This document shows positions 45,482 to 55,224 of a DNA stretch of 64,000 nt, piece after piece. The stretch comes from an uncultured Methanomicrobiales archaeon (GTDB taxonomy: Archaea; Halobacteriota; Methanomicrobia; Methanomicrobiales; Methanospirillaceae): NCBI GenBank assembly GCA_903832665.1, contig CAILCG010000023.1:19898-83897 (forward strand). Reading direction: 5' to 3'. Under the pieces are notes generated by a model, which was not told the origin of the DNA, did not search any database, and saw only the letters and a program-made list of their open reading frames with translations. Position 1 is the first letter of the stretch; each line of letters begins with the position of its first letter. The translations under genes and the position numbers were made by a program.

Positions 45482-46135
45482 ATGAAAATATTTTTACAAA
45501 CGTTTGGTACGGCAAAGAAGAAGTTTTCCAATTTCCTCAACTCATTTTTCAAGAAGAAGCGGACCCGGATCGGTATTTACGGTCCCCCTAACGCGGGGAA
45601 GACCACGCTGGCCAACCGTATCGCCCGGGACTGGACCGGCGATGCGATCGGCCCGGTGAGCGAGATCCCCCACGAGACCCGCAGGGCCCGGAAGAAAGAA
45701 GATATCATCATCTCGGGTGCCAACGGCAATACGGTGACGATGGATATCGTGGATACGCCGGGTGTCACTACGAAGATCGATTACCACGAGTTCCTTGAGT
45801 TCGGCATGGAGAAGGACGAAGCGATCATCCGCGCCCGGGAAGCTACCGAGGGTGTTGCCGAGGCAATGCACTGGCTGCGCGAGGATATCGACGGCGTGAT
45901 CTACATGCTCGACTCGACGCTCGATCCCTTCATGCAGGTGAATATCATGATGATAGGAATCATCGAGAGCAGGAATCTTCCGGTCATCATTGTCGCCAAT
46001 AAGATCGATCTGCCCGATGCAGCCCCGGCCCGCATCCGCAGCGCATTCCCCCAGCACCCAGTCGTGGCGATCTCGGGCCTTGAGGGCAGGAATGTAGAAG
46101 ATCTCTACGATACCATGCTCGAATACTTCGGGTGA
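45482..46135 (+). CDS. Era-like small GTPase
   Basis: 217 residues with all G motifs: Walker A GIYGPPNAGKTT, G3 DTPGVTT, G4 NKID, plus a G2 candidate HETRRARKK. A basic helical N-terminus (KKKFSNFLNSFFKKKRT) could be membrane-binding. In archaea this GTPase travels with the zinc-ribbon protein encoded next, and the pair is proposed to work in a membrane or cell-surface process; the function is not proven. Downstream gene follows within a few bases. Confidence 0.85.
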   Translation: MKIFLQTFGTAKKKFSNFLNSFFKKKRTRIGIYGPPNAGKTTLANRIARDWTGDAIGPVSEIPHETRRARKKEDIIISGANGNTVTMDIVDTPGVTTKIDYHEFLEFGMEKDEAIIRAREATEGVAEAMHWLREDIDGVIYMLDSTLDPFMQVNIMMIGIIESRNLPVIIVANKIDLPDAAPARIRSAFPQHPVVAISGLEGRNVEDLYDTMLEYFG

Positions 46136-46140
46136 CGACG

Positions 46141-46545
46141 ATGCCGCACAAGTGTACGAAATGCGGACGGGAATACAAGGACGGTTCGACCGAGATCCTG
46201 AGAGGATGTGCGAGCTGCGGCGGCAAGAAGTTCCTCTACGTCAAGGAAGAAGAGATCAACAATGACGTGCTGGAAGAGAAGTCCATCGAGGAGATCGCTG
46301 ACGAGTCCAAGGAAGAGGTACTTGAGGTAGTCGAGCAAACCACCCCCACGAAAAAACATGTCGAGATGTACGACCGGGTGGAGACCATACGGATCGTCTC
46401 GCCCGGCTCTTATGAGCTCAACCTCGAGAAGATGGCTAAAAGCGATGAGCGGATCGTAAGCGTGGGGAAAGAAGGCTCCTATATCATCGATCTCATGTCC
46501 ATGACCAAAGATGAGCCGAAGAAGAAAAAGGCAAAGAAGAATTAA
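46141..46545 (+). CDS. Zinc-ribbon protein of the COG3364 (OapC/ArvC-like) type
   Basis: 134 residues from ATG 46141 (a GTG at 46132 overlaps the GTPase stop but starts three codons earlier). Ribbon CTKCGREYKDG with CASCGGKKF, an acidic linker, a short beta domain (YDRVETIRIVSPGSYELNL) and a Lys-rich tail. Conserved neighbour of the Era-like GTPase in Euryarchaeota. Family name given from memory; function unknown. Confidence 0.8.
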   Translation: MPHKCTKCGREYKDGSTEILRGCASCGGKKFLYVKEEEINNDVLEEKSIEEIADESKEEVLEVVEQTTPTKKHVEMYDRVETIRIVSPGSYELNLEKMAKSDERIVSVGKEGSYIIDLMSMTKDEPKKKKAKKN

Positions 46546-46891
46546 GATCTTTTTTCTTACGTTTTTTTATTGATCGCAGAACTCCTGATATCCCCAGGGA
46601 TTCCGTACCTCACTGGGGATGTTCCGGATTTGATCGCCACTCACTACCTCTGATCAGCAGAAAGGATTCAGGGGTTCCTCAGAAAAAATTTGCAGAAATG
46701 AACGGAGACGGGGGACTCTTTTCACAGGGTTCCTTTTCCCTTGAGAAGTACGACCGTCGCAGGTCACAGAATACATGGGAATGCAAAACTGCGATGAGCA
46801 AGGCTATCACTCCCACAGGACCTGTGTTCCGTAAGAGATACTCCCCGTAACAGCAACCAGATACCGCAAAAAAACTAAAAAAAAGAAGATA
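46546..46891. other. Intergenic region, convergent gene ends
   Basis: A T-rich stretch at 46549-46571 (CTTTTTTCTTACGTTTTTTT in part) fits archaeal termination of the plus-strand pair. No gene seen in the rest. Confidence 0.5.
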
Positions 46892-48082
46892 TTACTCCGA
46901 CCGCAGCGCATCGATCGGGTCCATGTTGGACGCCTTCCAGGCAGGGTACAGGCCCGAGACCGCGCAGACAACAATCCCGACGATCATCCCGTACGGGACA
47001 TACATGATGCTGTCGGGGAGGAAGAAATACGTCGTGTTGCCTATCATGGCACTCACAACGGAATAGCCGATCACCAGGCTGCAGATCCCGCCGGCCCCGG
47101 CACCAATGATCCCCAGGATGAAGGCTTCATACAGGAACATACGCCGCACTTCCCCTTTTTCGGTACCAATGGAGAGGAGGATACCGATCTCCTGCACCCG
47201 CTCGTTGACCGACATCATCGTGACGTTGAAGATGCTGACGGCAGCGACCACGAGGGAGATGCCCCCGATGGCCAGGATGAAGGTGGTGATGGTACCGAGG
47301 GTTGCCGTGATGGAGGTCAGGCGCGAACTGGCATCCTGGATCCGTATCACCTGCGTCCTCCGGTTGACCTTGTCGTCGATTGCAGTTTCCACGTCACTGA
47401 TGGTGTCGACATTCTTCACGATCACGTTGACCTGGTCATACAGGTCCTTGCCACCGTAATGATCGGTGTACCAGGTATCCGGTACAATGATCACATTATC
47501 GCTGTTGACACCATCCGGGGCAAATCCACGGGCCGCGAGGATCCCGGAAACCCGGACAACGGGCCGGGCAGGATCATCTTTCTGCCCGATCTTGATCCGG
47601 CTGCCGACTTTCAAATTGAAATTGCTCGCAATGGTGAATCCCACGACCGCATCGCTTGCTCCCCGGATATTGTCCCCCACCTCAACCGTGAGGAACTTGG
47701 GAATGTCATTGGGATCGATGCCGTACACAGAGCCTCTCCCATCCGTAGACCCAATCGTGAACTGGGTACCTGAACGATGAAGGGGAATCACGTCGTTCTG
47801 GCCCGCGGCATTCTTGATATCATTGAGCTGGCTTTTGGTCACACCCTGCGAGGTTATTGCGGTTCCGGCAATGGTGGTGGTCTTGACCACATCCGATGAG
47901 ATCATGATCGTGTTGACATTGGACGAGAGCTGTTCCTTGACGGAGAGCTGCATATTGGCCCCGAGCATTCCCATCGAAGAGATGGCAACGACGCCGATCA
48001 CAATGCCGATGCAGGCCAGCAGGGAGCGGAGGAAATTGAGTTTCACGCTCCGTATCGAGAGGTCGAGGAAGATATCTCTCAT
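46892..48082 (-). CDS. ABC transporter permease (FtsX/MacB type)
   Basis: 396 residues: N-terminal helix preceded by [16 protein letters not shown], an extracellular MacB-PCD domain (about 45-265), three C-terminal helices with [19 protein letters not shown] and end motif [18 protein letters not shown]. Partner of the ATPase gene just upstream; ATG overlaps its stop (ATGA). Paralogous in layout to the permease at 10074-11288. Confidence 0.92.
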   Translation of the reverse strand: MRDIFLDLSIRSVKLNFLRSLLACIGIVIGVVAISSMGMLGANMQLSVKEQLSSNVNTIMISSDVVKTTTIAGTAITSQGVTKSQLNDIKNAAGQNDVIPLHRSGTQFTIGSTDGRGSVYGIDPNDIPKFLTVEVGDNIRGASDAVVGFTIASNFNLKVGSRIKIGQKDDPARPVVRVSGILAARGFAPDGVNSDNVIIVPDTWYTDHYGGKDLYDQVNVIVKNVDTISDVETAIDDKVNRRTQVIRIQDASSRLTSITATLGTITTFILAIGGISLVVAAVSIFNVTMMSVNERVQEIGILLSIGTEKGEVRRMFLYEAFILGIIGAGAGGICSLVIGYSVVSAMIGNTTYFFLPDSIMYVPYGMIVGIVVCAVSGLYPAWKASNMDPIDALRSE

Positions 48083-48774
48083 GATTCCACGATCCTGCCA
48101 TCTTCCAGCGTTATAGTACGGTGGGCGTACTCCGCAATCTTCGGATCATGTGTCATCAGGATCACCGTCTTTCCTTCCTTGTGCAGGCCGATCAGGATAT
48201 CCATGATTGCAAAACCTGTCTTCCGGTCGAGATTCCCGGTCGGTTCATCGCATAACAGGATCTTCGGGTCATTGACCAGTGCCCGGGCAATCGCGACCCG
48301 CTGCTGCTGGCCGCCCGAGAGCTAGTTCGGGCGATGGGCGCTCATCGCCTCATCAAACCCCACGGATTTGAGGACCGCCCATGCCTTACCGGTTGTATCC
48401 CGCTGCTTGTGCCGCAGGATAAGCGGGTATTCCACATTCTCGTAGGCCGAGAGCAGGAGAATCAGGTAAAACTTCTGGAAGATGTACCCGATGATGTCCC
48501 GGCGCATGTGCGTGCGCTCGAGGTTGGTCATCGTGGCCACATTCTTCCCGTCCATCAGGAGTTGGCCCGAGGTAGGGACATCCAGGATGCCGAGCTGGTT
48601 CATCATCGTGGATTTTCCCGAACCCGAGGGCCCCATGATCGCGACGAATTCATTTTCCTCGATGCTTAAGGAGACATGATCGAGCGCGGTAAAGTCGCCA
48701 CTCTCCAGGTGGTACACCTTTGAGACATCCACCAGTTGGATAAGCGGTCGGTCGCTCATGGCCGCATCACTCAC
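48079..48774 (-). pseudogene. ABC transporter ATP-binding protein with in-frame amber codon
   Basis: Full gene of 231 codons beginning GTG at 48774, overlapping the upstream stop (GTGA). Walker A MGPSGSGKST, then signature LSGGQQQR, Walker [13 protein letters not shown] and [13 protein letters not shown] at 48321-48323 replaces the usual Gln just before LSGGQ, so the track shows only the first 150 codons. CAG to TAG is one C-to-T change. Without readthrough the product lacks signature, Walker B and switch. Family otherwise intact. Confidence 0.85.
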
Positions 48775-50071
48775 TGTTTCCTGAATTTACCGACAATCCA
48801 TTTGCGTTTGATCCAGTGGACAACTGCCACGATCAGGACCACGAGACCGGGTAAAACGAACTTAATCCGCCCCCGCGGTTACCACCGATACCAAAGAGTG
48901 AGCCGCCACCCTGGGGTCCACCGGTTCTGGCCGTTGAGCCGCCCGAGGCTGCTGCCGCGGTCCCGGAACCGGAAGAACTCCCGGTCCGCGTGCCGGTCGC
49001 ACCCGACCCGGACAGGATCTCCCGAACATTGAGCATTTTTACCGTGGTAAATGAATTTCCATTTGCATCCTTCCACCGGACCTGGAGAGGTACAGCGGTC
49101 AGATCGTTTGCAGCAAAGTTCAGCTCGAAACTGGAGAAGTCATCGGAAGCAAGCGATCCAATGGCGTATTCCGGGTACGGGGCCATCGGGCTGGCAGGGG
49201 CATTTACTGTCAGGACCATCGCCTTTGCGTCACTGATACCGGCATTGTTGACATCCCCGGTAAGGTGATAGGAAGCACCCAGCGAAGTGACGACAATGTT
49301 GTTGATGACCGGCACCGCTGCAGTCTTGTCATCGCCAAGGTTGATCGGCAGGGGGACCGAAGTTGTGTGCTTGTTGTCCCCGTTCCGGTAACTGACAAGG
49401 AACGTGATGTTCGACTGCTGCTGGTTCGGCGTGAGCTCGAACGGTACCTGGACAGATTCACCGGCGTTCAGGGTGCCGATGAAGGATTCTGCCGGTGAGA
49501 CTTCAATACCGGAAGCCTGCGGGACGATCAGGACGTCAGTGATATCCCCGAGCCGCGGATTGGTGACACTCACATTTACGGTGTTCTTTTTTTCCAGGGA
49601 GAAGGTATCGGGTTTTGTGGATATGCTCCCCCTGACATCAGTAGAGTCGACCTTCAGTTTGATGGGATAATGGATCGCATTTGAGCCATAGACATCGGTC
49701 GACACAGTGAACAGGGGGAAATACGTCCCATCGGGAGGATCGACCGATACGATAAATGAATAATCCATCGTGGCCCCCGGACCGAGATTTGTCGCGGTAG
49801 TGAAAGTGTCAAGATTCATCACGTGTGCGTGGGGATCGATCAGGTTCGGCTGGGATAATGAAACCGAGGCATTCGCGCCATTGGTCACATGGACGGTGAT
49901 CGTACCCGTCTCGTACGGATAAAAAACCACCGGATTGAGATCATAGCCCGATACGTACGTGAGTGCTTCTGCGTCGGCAGGATTTGTGGCGGTAACCAGC
50001 GTTGCCGCGCGGGCTCCTGCGACAAGGCAGAGGAGCAGGATGAGGGGGGATATCCAGGGTTTGTAGTTCAT
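48771..50071 (-). pseudogene. CARDB/COG1361-type surface protein, 1-base deletion at the anchor
   Basis: Signal peptide (LILLLCLVAGARA), then Ig-like repeats (FYPYETGTITVHVTNGANASV, FSLEKKNTVNVSVTNPRLGDI). The track ORF ends GGGLSSFYPVSWS; adding one G in the five-G run near 48870 gives the missing anchor KFVLPGLVVLIVAVVHWIKRK and a stop at 48771 that overlaps the ATPase GTG. Repaired length 433 residues. Same gene order logic as the operon at 9.4-12.5 kb, with surface protein first. Confidence 0.8.
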
Positions 50072-50163
50072 AACATCTCCGTTCGTTCAGAGGATTTGAT
50101 GCATATTATTGTTTGATGTACATTATTGTTTCAATGCGGGTAACCGGGAATGTTCACGGGAGT

Positions 50164-50766
50164 TTATACGATTCCACGATCTTGCCGGGCGAATGATGGC
50201 GGGGCAGTCGAATTCCCCTTCAGGTGTGTACCACTCCGGCTCAAGCCCGAGCCGTTCACTGCGGGGTGGAAAAATGTGCCATTCTGCTGAACACCTTTCC
50301 GGAAGAGCGTTGCATTTGCCCCGGTGAATTTGTGGGTCATGTTGCCGGCGAAAGACTCGGGTGTCATTCCGGTAATAGTACGGTGTGCTGACAGGTTACG
50401 GAAAGGAAATTCCTTTGCTCCGTTTCGCTCAATGGACCCGGTTACGTTCCCGAAGTTCTTTGGTAGCCGGTGAGTGACGTTTCCGGCATTTGCCTCAGGG
50501 GCAGGCCGGCAGGTATCCAGCAATTTCCAGATCGAGGTGGTGTCATTGCGTTCTTTGGCCGCTTGCAGGTCCGCAAGCGTAAAACCCTGCTGTTCAAGAC
50601 AGGAGAGATTCATTCGGGACATGGGACCGTGCCCATTCCCAAAACCGTGTAGCTTTGTCACGTTCCCGGCAGCGGGCGACAGGTCTGCTGCGTGTCCTAT
50701 GCCAACAAAAAGCGATACAATGCAAAATGCACAAAGGGCATAATAGTAGAGTGCAGGTGTTCTCAT
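50164..50766 (-). CDS. Secreted Asn/Thr-rich protein of unknown function
   Basis: 200 residues from ATG 50766, where a signal peptide (ALYYYALCAFCIVSLFVGIGHA) starts. The mature chain has at least nine N-x-T/S sequons (GNVT, NLS, GNMT, NAT, NGT) and a cysteine pair; low complexity otherwise. Probably a glycosylated cell-surface protein. The RBS and promoter lie in the 260-base gap to the XRE regulator. Confidence 0.6.
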   Translation of the reverse strand: MRTPALYYYALCAFCIVSLFVGIGHAADLSPAAGNVTKLHGFGNGHGPMSRMNLSCLEQQGFTLADLQAAKERNDTTSIWKLLDTCRPAPEANAGNVTHRLPKNFGNVTGSIERNGAKEFPFRNLSAHRTITGMTPESFAGNMTHKFTGANATLFRKGVQQNGTFFHPAVNGSGLSRSGTHLKGNSTAPPSFARQDRGIV

Positions 50767-51027
50767 TGGATGATTTCTCCGTGGAAGTACAGGTAACGGG
50801 CACGAAGTCCCGGGAGTACGGTTGATGTAATGCATATACGACATTTTGTATTATAAACATTTCCAATAATCAGGTATGAAATACAAATTGTCGAAAAATA
50901 TCCGCTAGCGTTTCGTACAAAACCGGGATACACCAGGGAACGGATCTCCTTTTTTCTCCAGGGATTAAAAAAGGGAATGTCACGGGCAAAGGGAAGTCCT
51001 GAAAATTTAAAAAAAATCCCGGGTACC

Positions 51028-51243
51028 TTACCGGGTTTCTTCCGGGATCTCTTCTTCGTACGTGAAGACTTCCTCGACATTTACCTTGAAATGCCGGGCA
51101 ATTTTAAAGGCGAGATCCAGCGACGGGACATATTTCCCCTTCTCAATTGCAAGGATGGTCTGCCGGTTTACGCCGATGGCTTGGGCAAGGCTGTCCTGCG
51201 TGAGATCATGCATTGCCCGGAATACCTTGATCTTATTCTTCAT
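51028..51243 (-). CDS. XRE-family small HTH regulator
   Basis: 71 residues from ATG 51243. Helix-turn-helix RAMHDLTQDSLAQAIGVNRQTILAIEKG is clear, followed by FKIARHFKVNVEEVF. It resembles the compact regulators paired with DUF2178 membrane proteins, and that gene is directly upstream with an 11-base overlap. Confidence 0.92.
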   Translation of the reverse strand: MKNKIKVFRAMHDLTQDSLAQAIGVNRQTILAIEKGKYVPSLDLAFKIARHFKVNVEEVFTYEEEIPEETR

Positions 51244-51679
51244 CAGAGTCCCATTCCCCATATTTCCGGGCATAATAGATCCTGAAACCAACGTACAGGA
51301 AGATCATCAGGCAGAGTAAACCCAGCTGGACAAAACCCATCATGCGGGGTGAGAGCAGGGTGACGAGATGCTGACCCGGTGGCGGCCGGGAAAACGTAGG
51401 AACCTGAAGCATCTGCACGACTGCACCAATCGAGAACGCACAGAACACTACCCAGAATACCAGCATGGTCCGGGTCATTGCCTGTTCTGTTATCTTGATA
51501 TCCCGCTCATCCTGGATGAGGTCCGTCACCCGGGACCGGGCGAACAGGATAAGGGCAACTGCGGCGACGAATGCAACCATGATGAGAAGGGGGGAGTGAA
51601 GCTCATCCGATTCCCAGAAGATCAGGACCAGAGCAATGGCAACGCAGCCGATAAGCAAATATAATGAATTTTTTTTCAT
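51233..51679 (-). CDS. DUF2178-like membrane protein
   Basis: 148 residues from ATG 51679: two helices at the N-terminus, the family segment RVTDLIQDERDIKITEQAM, and two more helices. In archaea and Firmicutes such proteins precede an XRE regulator as a pair, as here; role unknown, perhaps a membrane sensor controlling the regulator. Confidence 0.8.
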   Translation of the reverse strand: MKKNSLYLLIGCVAIALVLIFWESDELHSPLLIMVAFVAAVALILFARSRVTDLIQDERDIKITEQAMTRTMLVFWVVFCAFSIGAVVQMLQVPTFSRPPPGQHLVTLLSPRMMGFVQLGLLCLMIFLYVGFRIYYARKYGEWDSDEE

Positions 51680-51840
51680 GCTCCTCTTGTATAGGATATA
51701 GGACATTTTGTCGTATAAATCTGACTATTCCGGAACAGGGTCCGGAAATACCCGGGTACGCACGAGTGTCACCATGGATTCGGCTATCGGAGGATCGGTG
51801 CCAGAGCGCCCGGATTGCCAGCAGGACCAGACCGGTCGTT

Positions 51841-52578
51841 TTACCGGGTTCTCATCTCGCCCCGTATCCCTTCGTACGGCGCCGGGAGTTCCAACCGCCG
51901 GAAGAACTCATCGGTAAAGATCAGACTGTTGACCACCGCCCATTCGACACAACCGTGGCCCAGGCACTTGTCCGGGAAGAATGGCTGGTTTTTATAAGCA
52001 AGCGGATTTGCGGCAAATTTCTGCCGCAGGATTTTTTCAAATTTCCCACTGGTTGTTTCCTCTCCGGCATCGCGGAAGCCCAGCTCCCCAAGCACTACCC
52101 ATTCCCGTGTGTAATGCATAAGGTGGTTGCGAATGTCAATGAGGATCCGGAGGTTTGCAAATGCCTGGTCCCCCTCATCAAACGATGGCTTTCCCGCGAT
52201 GACGAGGATCTTCTGGTACTTGATCAACAGCGGGGCACGGTCGAAATTCTTCTCGTTCTTCCACTTCTCACCAATAAGCCGGAGAATTTCTTCGTGTTTT
52301 TCATCAGCGAAGTAGTAAGCTTCGTCAGCGACATCGGCATAGAGCTCATTAATGGTGGATTCGAGGAACGAGACAGAGGACAGGACCGAATTCAGGACAA
52401 AAACTTCGTGCCGGAGATGGAGATCTGCGGGTATCTTCCCGACCTCCCGGTATTCCTGCTCGATGGAAAACGCAAGCTGGCAGAGGAGGGCCGCTGACTG
52501 GATGTAGCGCACCGAGAAGCAGTCCCGGAAGCGGATCGCAGATTCATCGCCACACGTTTCAAGCGGAATTTTGTCCAT
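51841..52578 (-). CDS. Helical protein with HEPN-like motif
   Basis: 245 residues from ATG 52578, preceded by GTGAG. All-helical, ends with a short charged tail. The segment ILIDIRNHLMHYTREW contains R-x4-H, the HEPN-type active motif, and the surrounding helix resembles HEPN RNase or binding proteins. No partner gene beside it. A non-catalytic function is possible. Confidence 0.55.
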   Translation of the reverse strand: MDKIPLETCGDESAIRFRDCFSVRYIQSAALLCQLAFSIEQEYREVGKIPADLHLRHEVFVLNSVLSSVSFLESTINELYADVADEAYYFADEKHEEILRLIGEKWKNEKNFDRAPLLIKYQKILVIAGKPSFDEGDQAFANLRILIDIRNHLMHYTREWVVLGELGFRDAGEETTSGKFEKILRQKFAANPLAYKNQPFFPDKCLGHGCVEWAVVNSLIFTDEFFRRLELPAPYEGIRGEMRTR

Positions 52579-52701
52579 TCTCACATCTCTTTTGCCCGCC
52601 CGGGTAAAAAAGGCGAGGGAGTTTCCTCATAACAGGCATAAGATCCCGGCTGTTCAATCACTAAAACCGGGAAGAGGAATACAGGAGGTGCGTGATCCGA
52701 T

Positions 52702-52717
52702 TGTTGCATTGACAACA
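52702..52717. promoter_or_regulatory. Candidate MarR operator
   Basis: TGTTG and CAACA face each other across six bases, 36 bases before the MarR ATG. Suits autoregulation of the MarR-MATE pair. Confidence 0.4.
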
Positions 52718-52752
52718 TTTATTCCCCTGCTGCGCCACCTTTATTGGTGCAC

Positions 52753-53238
52753 ATGAAATCCCCCATGACCGGAGAGCTCCCCTTTGGCGCTGTGGTTTCC
52801 ATCACCAGTCGCGGCCGGTTCATCTTTTTTAATGAACGGCTCCGGCCCCTGGGACTCTCTGCGGGCCAGGTCCCGGTCCTGATGCTGCTGTACAGGGAGC
52901 AGAATATCATGCAGGAAACCCTTGTCCGGCATTATCGTCTTGACAAGGGCACGATTGCCCGGGCAGTAAAAAAACTTGAAGATGCCGGATTTGTCCGGCG
53001 CATCACCGACCCCGCCAATCGCCGGGCAGTCCGCCTTTTCCTTACAGAAAAAGGCGAACAGGCAGCACCCGTGCTCCGCCAGATAAATCGCGAGTGGGAA
53101 GAGCAGGTCTGCGCCGGTCTTTCATCCGGAGAAAAAGAGACCCTCACGCTCCTGATGCGCAAGGTTGCGCAGAACAGCCACATGAGCATAGAGAAAAGCA
53201 TCCGAAAGGAAGGAGACAAAACCCATGCAGACAACTGA
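52753..53238 (+). CDS. MarR family transcriptional regulator
   Basis: 161 residues from ATG 52753. Winged helix: ETLVRHYRLDKGTIARAVKKLEDAGFVRRITDPANRRAVRLFLTEKG is present in parts (DKGTIARAVKKLE and DPANRRAVRLFLT). It should sense a small ligand and repress the MATE exporter gene, which starts 14 bases before its stop. Confidence 0.92.
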   Translation: MKSPMTGELPFGAVVSITSRGRFIFFNERLRPLGLSAGQVPVLMLLYREQNIMQETLVRHYRLDKGTIARAVKKLEDAGFVRRITDPANRRAVRLFLTEKGEQAAPVLRQINREWEEQVCAGLSSGEKETLTLLMRKVAQNSHMSIEKSIRKEGDKTHADN

Positions 53239-54631
53239 TTCCCCCGGCACGCCCCGGGAAATCCCGGCAGGGAGAGATAATTCGGAGGGCATTGCGCTCC
53301 TGATGGGCGATCCGAAAAAAGCCATCATAAAGCTCTCCGGGCCCATGATCATCGCGATGTTCCTGATGTCAACCTACAACATCGTCAACGCGATCTGGGT
53401 TGCCGGTCTTGGCTCCGATGCGCTGGCGGCTGTCGGGTTCATCACCCCCATCTTCATGATCCTGATCGGGGTTGGCAACGGGCTCGGGGCCGGTGTCGCA
53501 TCCGTCATCTCCCGCCGCATCGGTGCAAAAGACAAGACCGCTGCCGACAACGCTGCAGTCCATGCGATCCTCATCACCCTGATCCTTTCCGTAGTCCTCA
53601 CGATTCCCCTTATCCTTTTCACGGGCCCGATCGTTCACCTCTTTGGCGCGGGAGAGATCTCCGGGCTTGCCACCGAGTACGGGCAGGTCATCTTCCTCGG
53701 AATGATCCTCATCCTCTTCACCAACGTGGCGTATGCGATCCTCCGGGCAGAAGGGGATGCCAAACGGGCAATGTACGTGATGGCAGCCTCGTCGATCCTG
53801 AACATGATCCTCGATCCGCTGCTGATCTATACCGCCGGTATGGGCATCGCCGGGGCCGCGTGGGGCATGATCATCTCGCTGGTTGTGGTTTCGGTAGTTC
53901 TGCTCTACTGGTTCTTCGTGAGGCGGGATACCTACGTTACCCTCTCCTACAAGGCGTTCTCGTGGGACAGGAAGACCATACGGGACATTCTCGGGGTCGG
54001 ACTGCCGGCAAGCTTTGAGTTCTTCCTCATGGCGATCCTCGCGATCTTCATCAATGGCCTGCTGGTTGCAACCGCGGGAACCGATGCGGTTGCTATCTAT
54101 ACCGCAGGGTGGCGGGTCGTCTTCTTCGCCGTCATCCCCCTCATCGCGATCAGTACTTCGGTGAGCTCCGTTGCCGGAGCCGCTTACGGGGCACGACAGT
54201 TTGCCAAGCTCCGGACCGTCCACACGTTCTCTGTCTCGCTCGGGATTGCGATCTCGCTGGTCATCAGTGCCCTCACATTCCTCTTTGCCCGGCAGATCGC
54301 CGTCATCTTCACGTACTCCCCGGACAGTGCCCATCTCGCACCCGAGATCGCGGCATTCCTCGCCACGATGTGCTTTTTCTACCCGTTCATCCCCCCGGGC
54401 ATCATGTCGGGATCGGTATTCCAGGCAACCGGCAAAGGGATGTCGTCACTCGTCCTCTCGGTTCTGCGCAACCTGGTCTTCATCGCATTCTTTGCGTACC
54501 TGTTCGGCGTCGTGCTCGGGTTCGGGGAGCACGGCATCTGGTGGGGCATTTTTGCGGGAGATATTATCGGCGGTACGATCGCATACCTATGGGCCCGGGC
54601 ATACATCTCGCGGCTGATCGCGAACGGATAA
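53225..54631 (+). CDS. MATE family multidrug efflux transporter
   Basis: 468 residues with 12 predicted helices and internal duplication. Motifs include PMIIAMFLMSTYNIVNAIWV at the start and LMAILAIFINGLLVATAGTDAVAIY at the second half. Na+- or H+-driven export of cationic compounds. Cotranscribed with and probably regulated by the MarR gene in front of it. Confidence 0.93.
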   Translation: MQTTDSPGTPREIPAGRDNSEGIALLMGDPKKAIIKLSGPMIIAMFLMSTYNIVNAIWVAGLGSDALAAVGFITPIFMILIGVGNGLGAGVASVISRRIGAKDKTAADNAAVHAILITLILSVVLTIPLILFTGPIVHLFGAGEISGLATEYGQVIFLGMILILFTNVAYAILRAEGDAKRAMYVMAASSILNMILDPLLIYTAGMGIAGAAWGMIISLVVVSVVLLYWFFVRRDTYVTLSYKAFSWDRKTIRDILGVGLPASFEFFLMAILAIFINGLLVATAGTDAVAIYTAGWRVVFFAVIPLIAISTSVSSVAGAAYGARQFAKLRTVHTFSVSLGIAISLVISALTFLFARQIAVIFTYSPDSAHLAPEIAAFLATMCFFYPFIPPGIMSGSVFQATGKGMSSLVLSVLRNLVFIAFFAYLFGVVLGFGEHGIWWGIFAGDIIGGTIAYLWARAYISRLIANG

Positions 54632-54733
54632 AATTCATTTTTCCGGTTCGGGAGAAACGGGCAGGGCAGTGGGGATTCGAACCGGAACAACCTTTGAAAT
54701 GCCCGACAGATTTTCTTTGGGAGGAGGAAGATC

Positions 54734-55153
54734 TCACCCTTCCCGGACGCAGTCTATCTCCGGCGAATGCACTTTGATATCGATCACGGGGGTTCCATCG
54801 AATGCATCCAGCCCCCGCACTTTCAGGACCCCGTCGTTCACTTCAAGAAGATCCACCATGCAGAGCGATATGGGATTCGGCCGGTCCGGCGAACGTATCG
54901 CAAACACGCCTTTCTCCTGGGAAGTCCCAGGAGGAACTGCCCGGAGGACTGTCCGGTCCGCCCGGTCGAACCAGCAGAGAACCCAGAGATGCTTCCTGCC
55001 CTCCATCTGCCATAGTGCCGGGCGGTATTGTTCTTCAATAACGATCTCTGATACCGTATCCGAGAGCCGCCCCTGCCGCGGGGCATCGCCTTTTATTTTG
55101 TACGGTGAGCGGACATAACCGACCGGATAGAGTTCGATAGGCAGGAAAGTCAT
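54734..55153 (-). CDS. TrmO/TsaA family tRNA methyltransferase
   Basis: 139 residues from ATG 55153. PVGYVRSPYKIKGDAPRQG, LWVLCWFDRADR and RSPDRPNPISLCMVDLLEV are the family signatures. Bacterial TrmO methylates t6A37 in tRNA-Thr using AdoMet; an archaeal substrate is assumed by homology. Convergent with the MATE gene. Confidence 0.9.
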   Translation of the reverse strand: MTFLPIELYPVGYVRSPYKIKGDAPRQGRLSDTVSEIVIEEQYRPALWQMEGRKHLWVLCWFDRADRTVLRAVPPGTSQEKGVFAIRSPDRPNPISLCMVDLLEVNDGVLKVRGLDAFDGTPVIDIKVHSPEIDCVREG

Positions 55154-55224
55154 TATTAAAAAGAGATGGCAGGGTAAGGTATATAGGCGTGCCGGAAAAC
55201 ATCCGGCGGGACATCTCCCTGGAG

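Noticed and set aside
48321-48323. Pyrrolysine at the amber codon of the ABC ATPase
   Set aside because: No pyl genes in the window, the family has Gln here, and no methylamine methyltransferase context.
54664-54690. tRNA 3' end (GGTTCGAATCCCC-like on the minus strand)
   Set aside because: The T-arm stem does not pair and no anticodon or acceptor partner is found; chance or old fragment at best.
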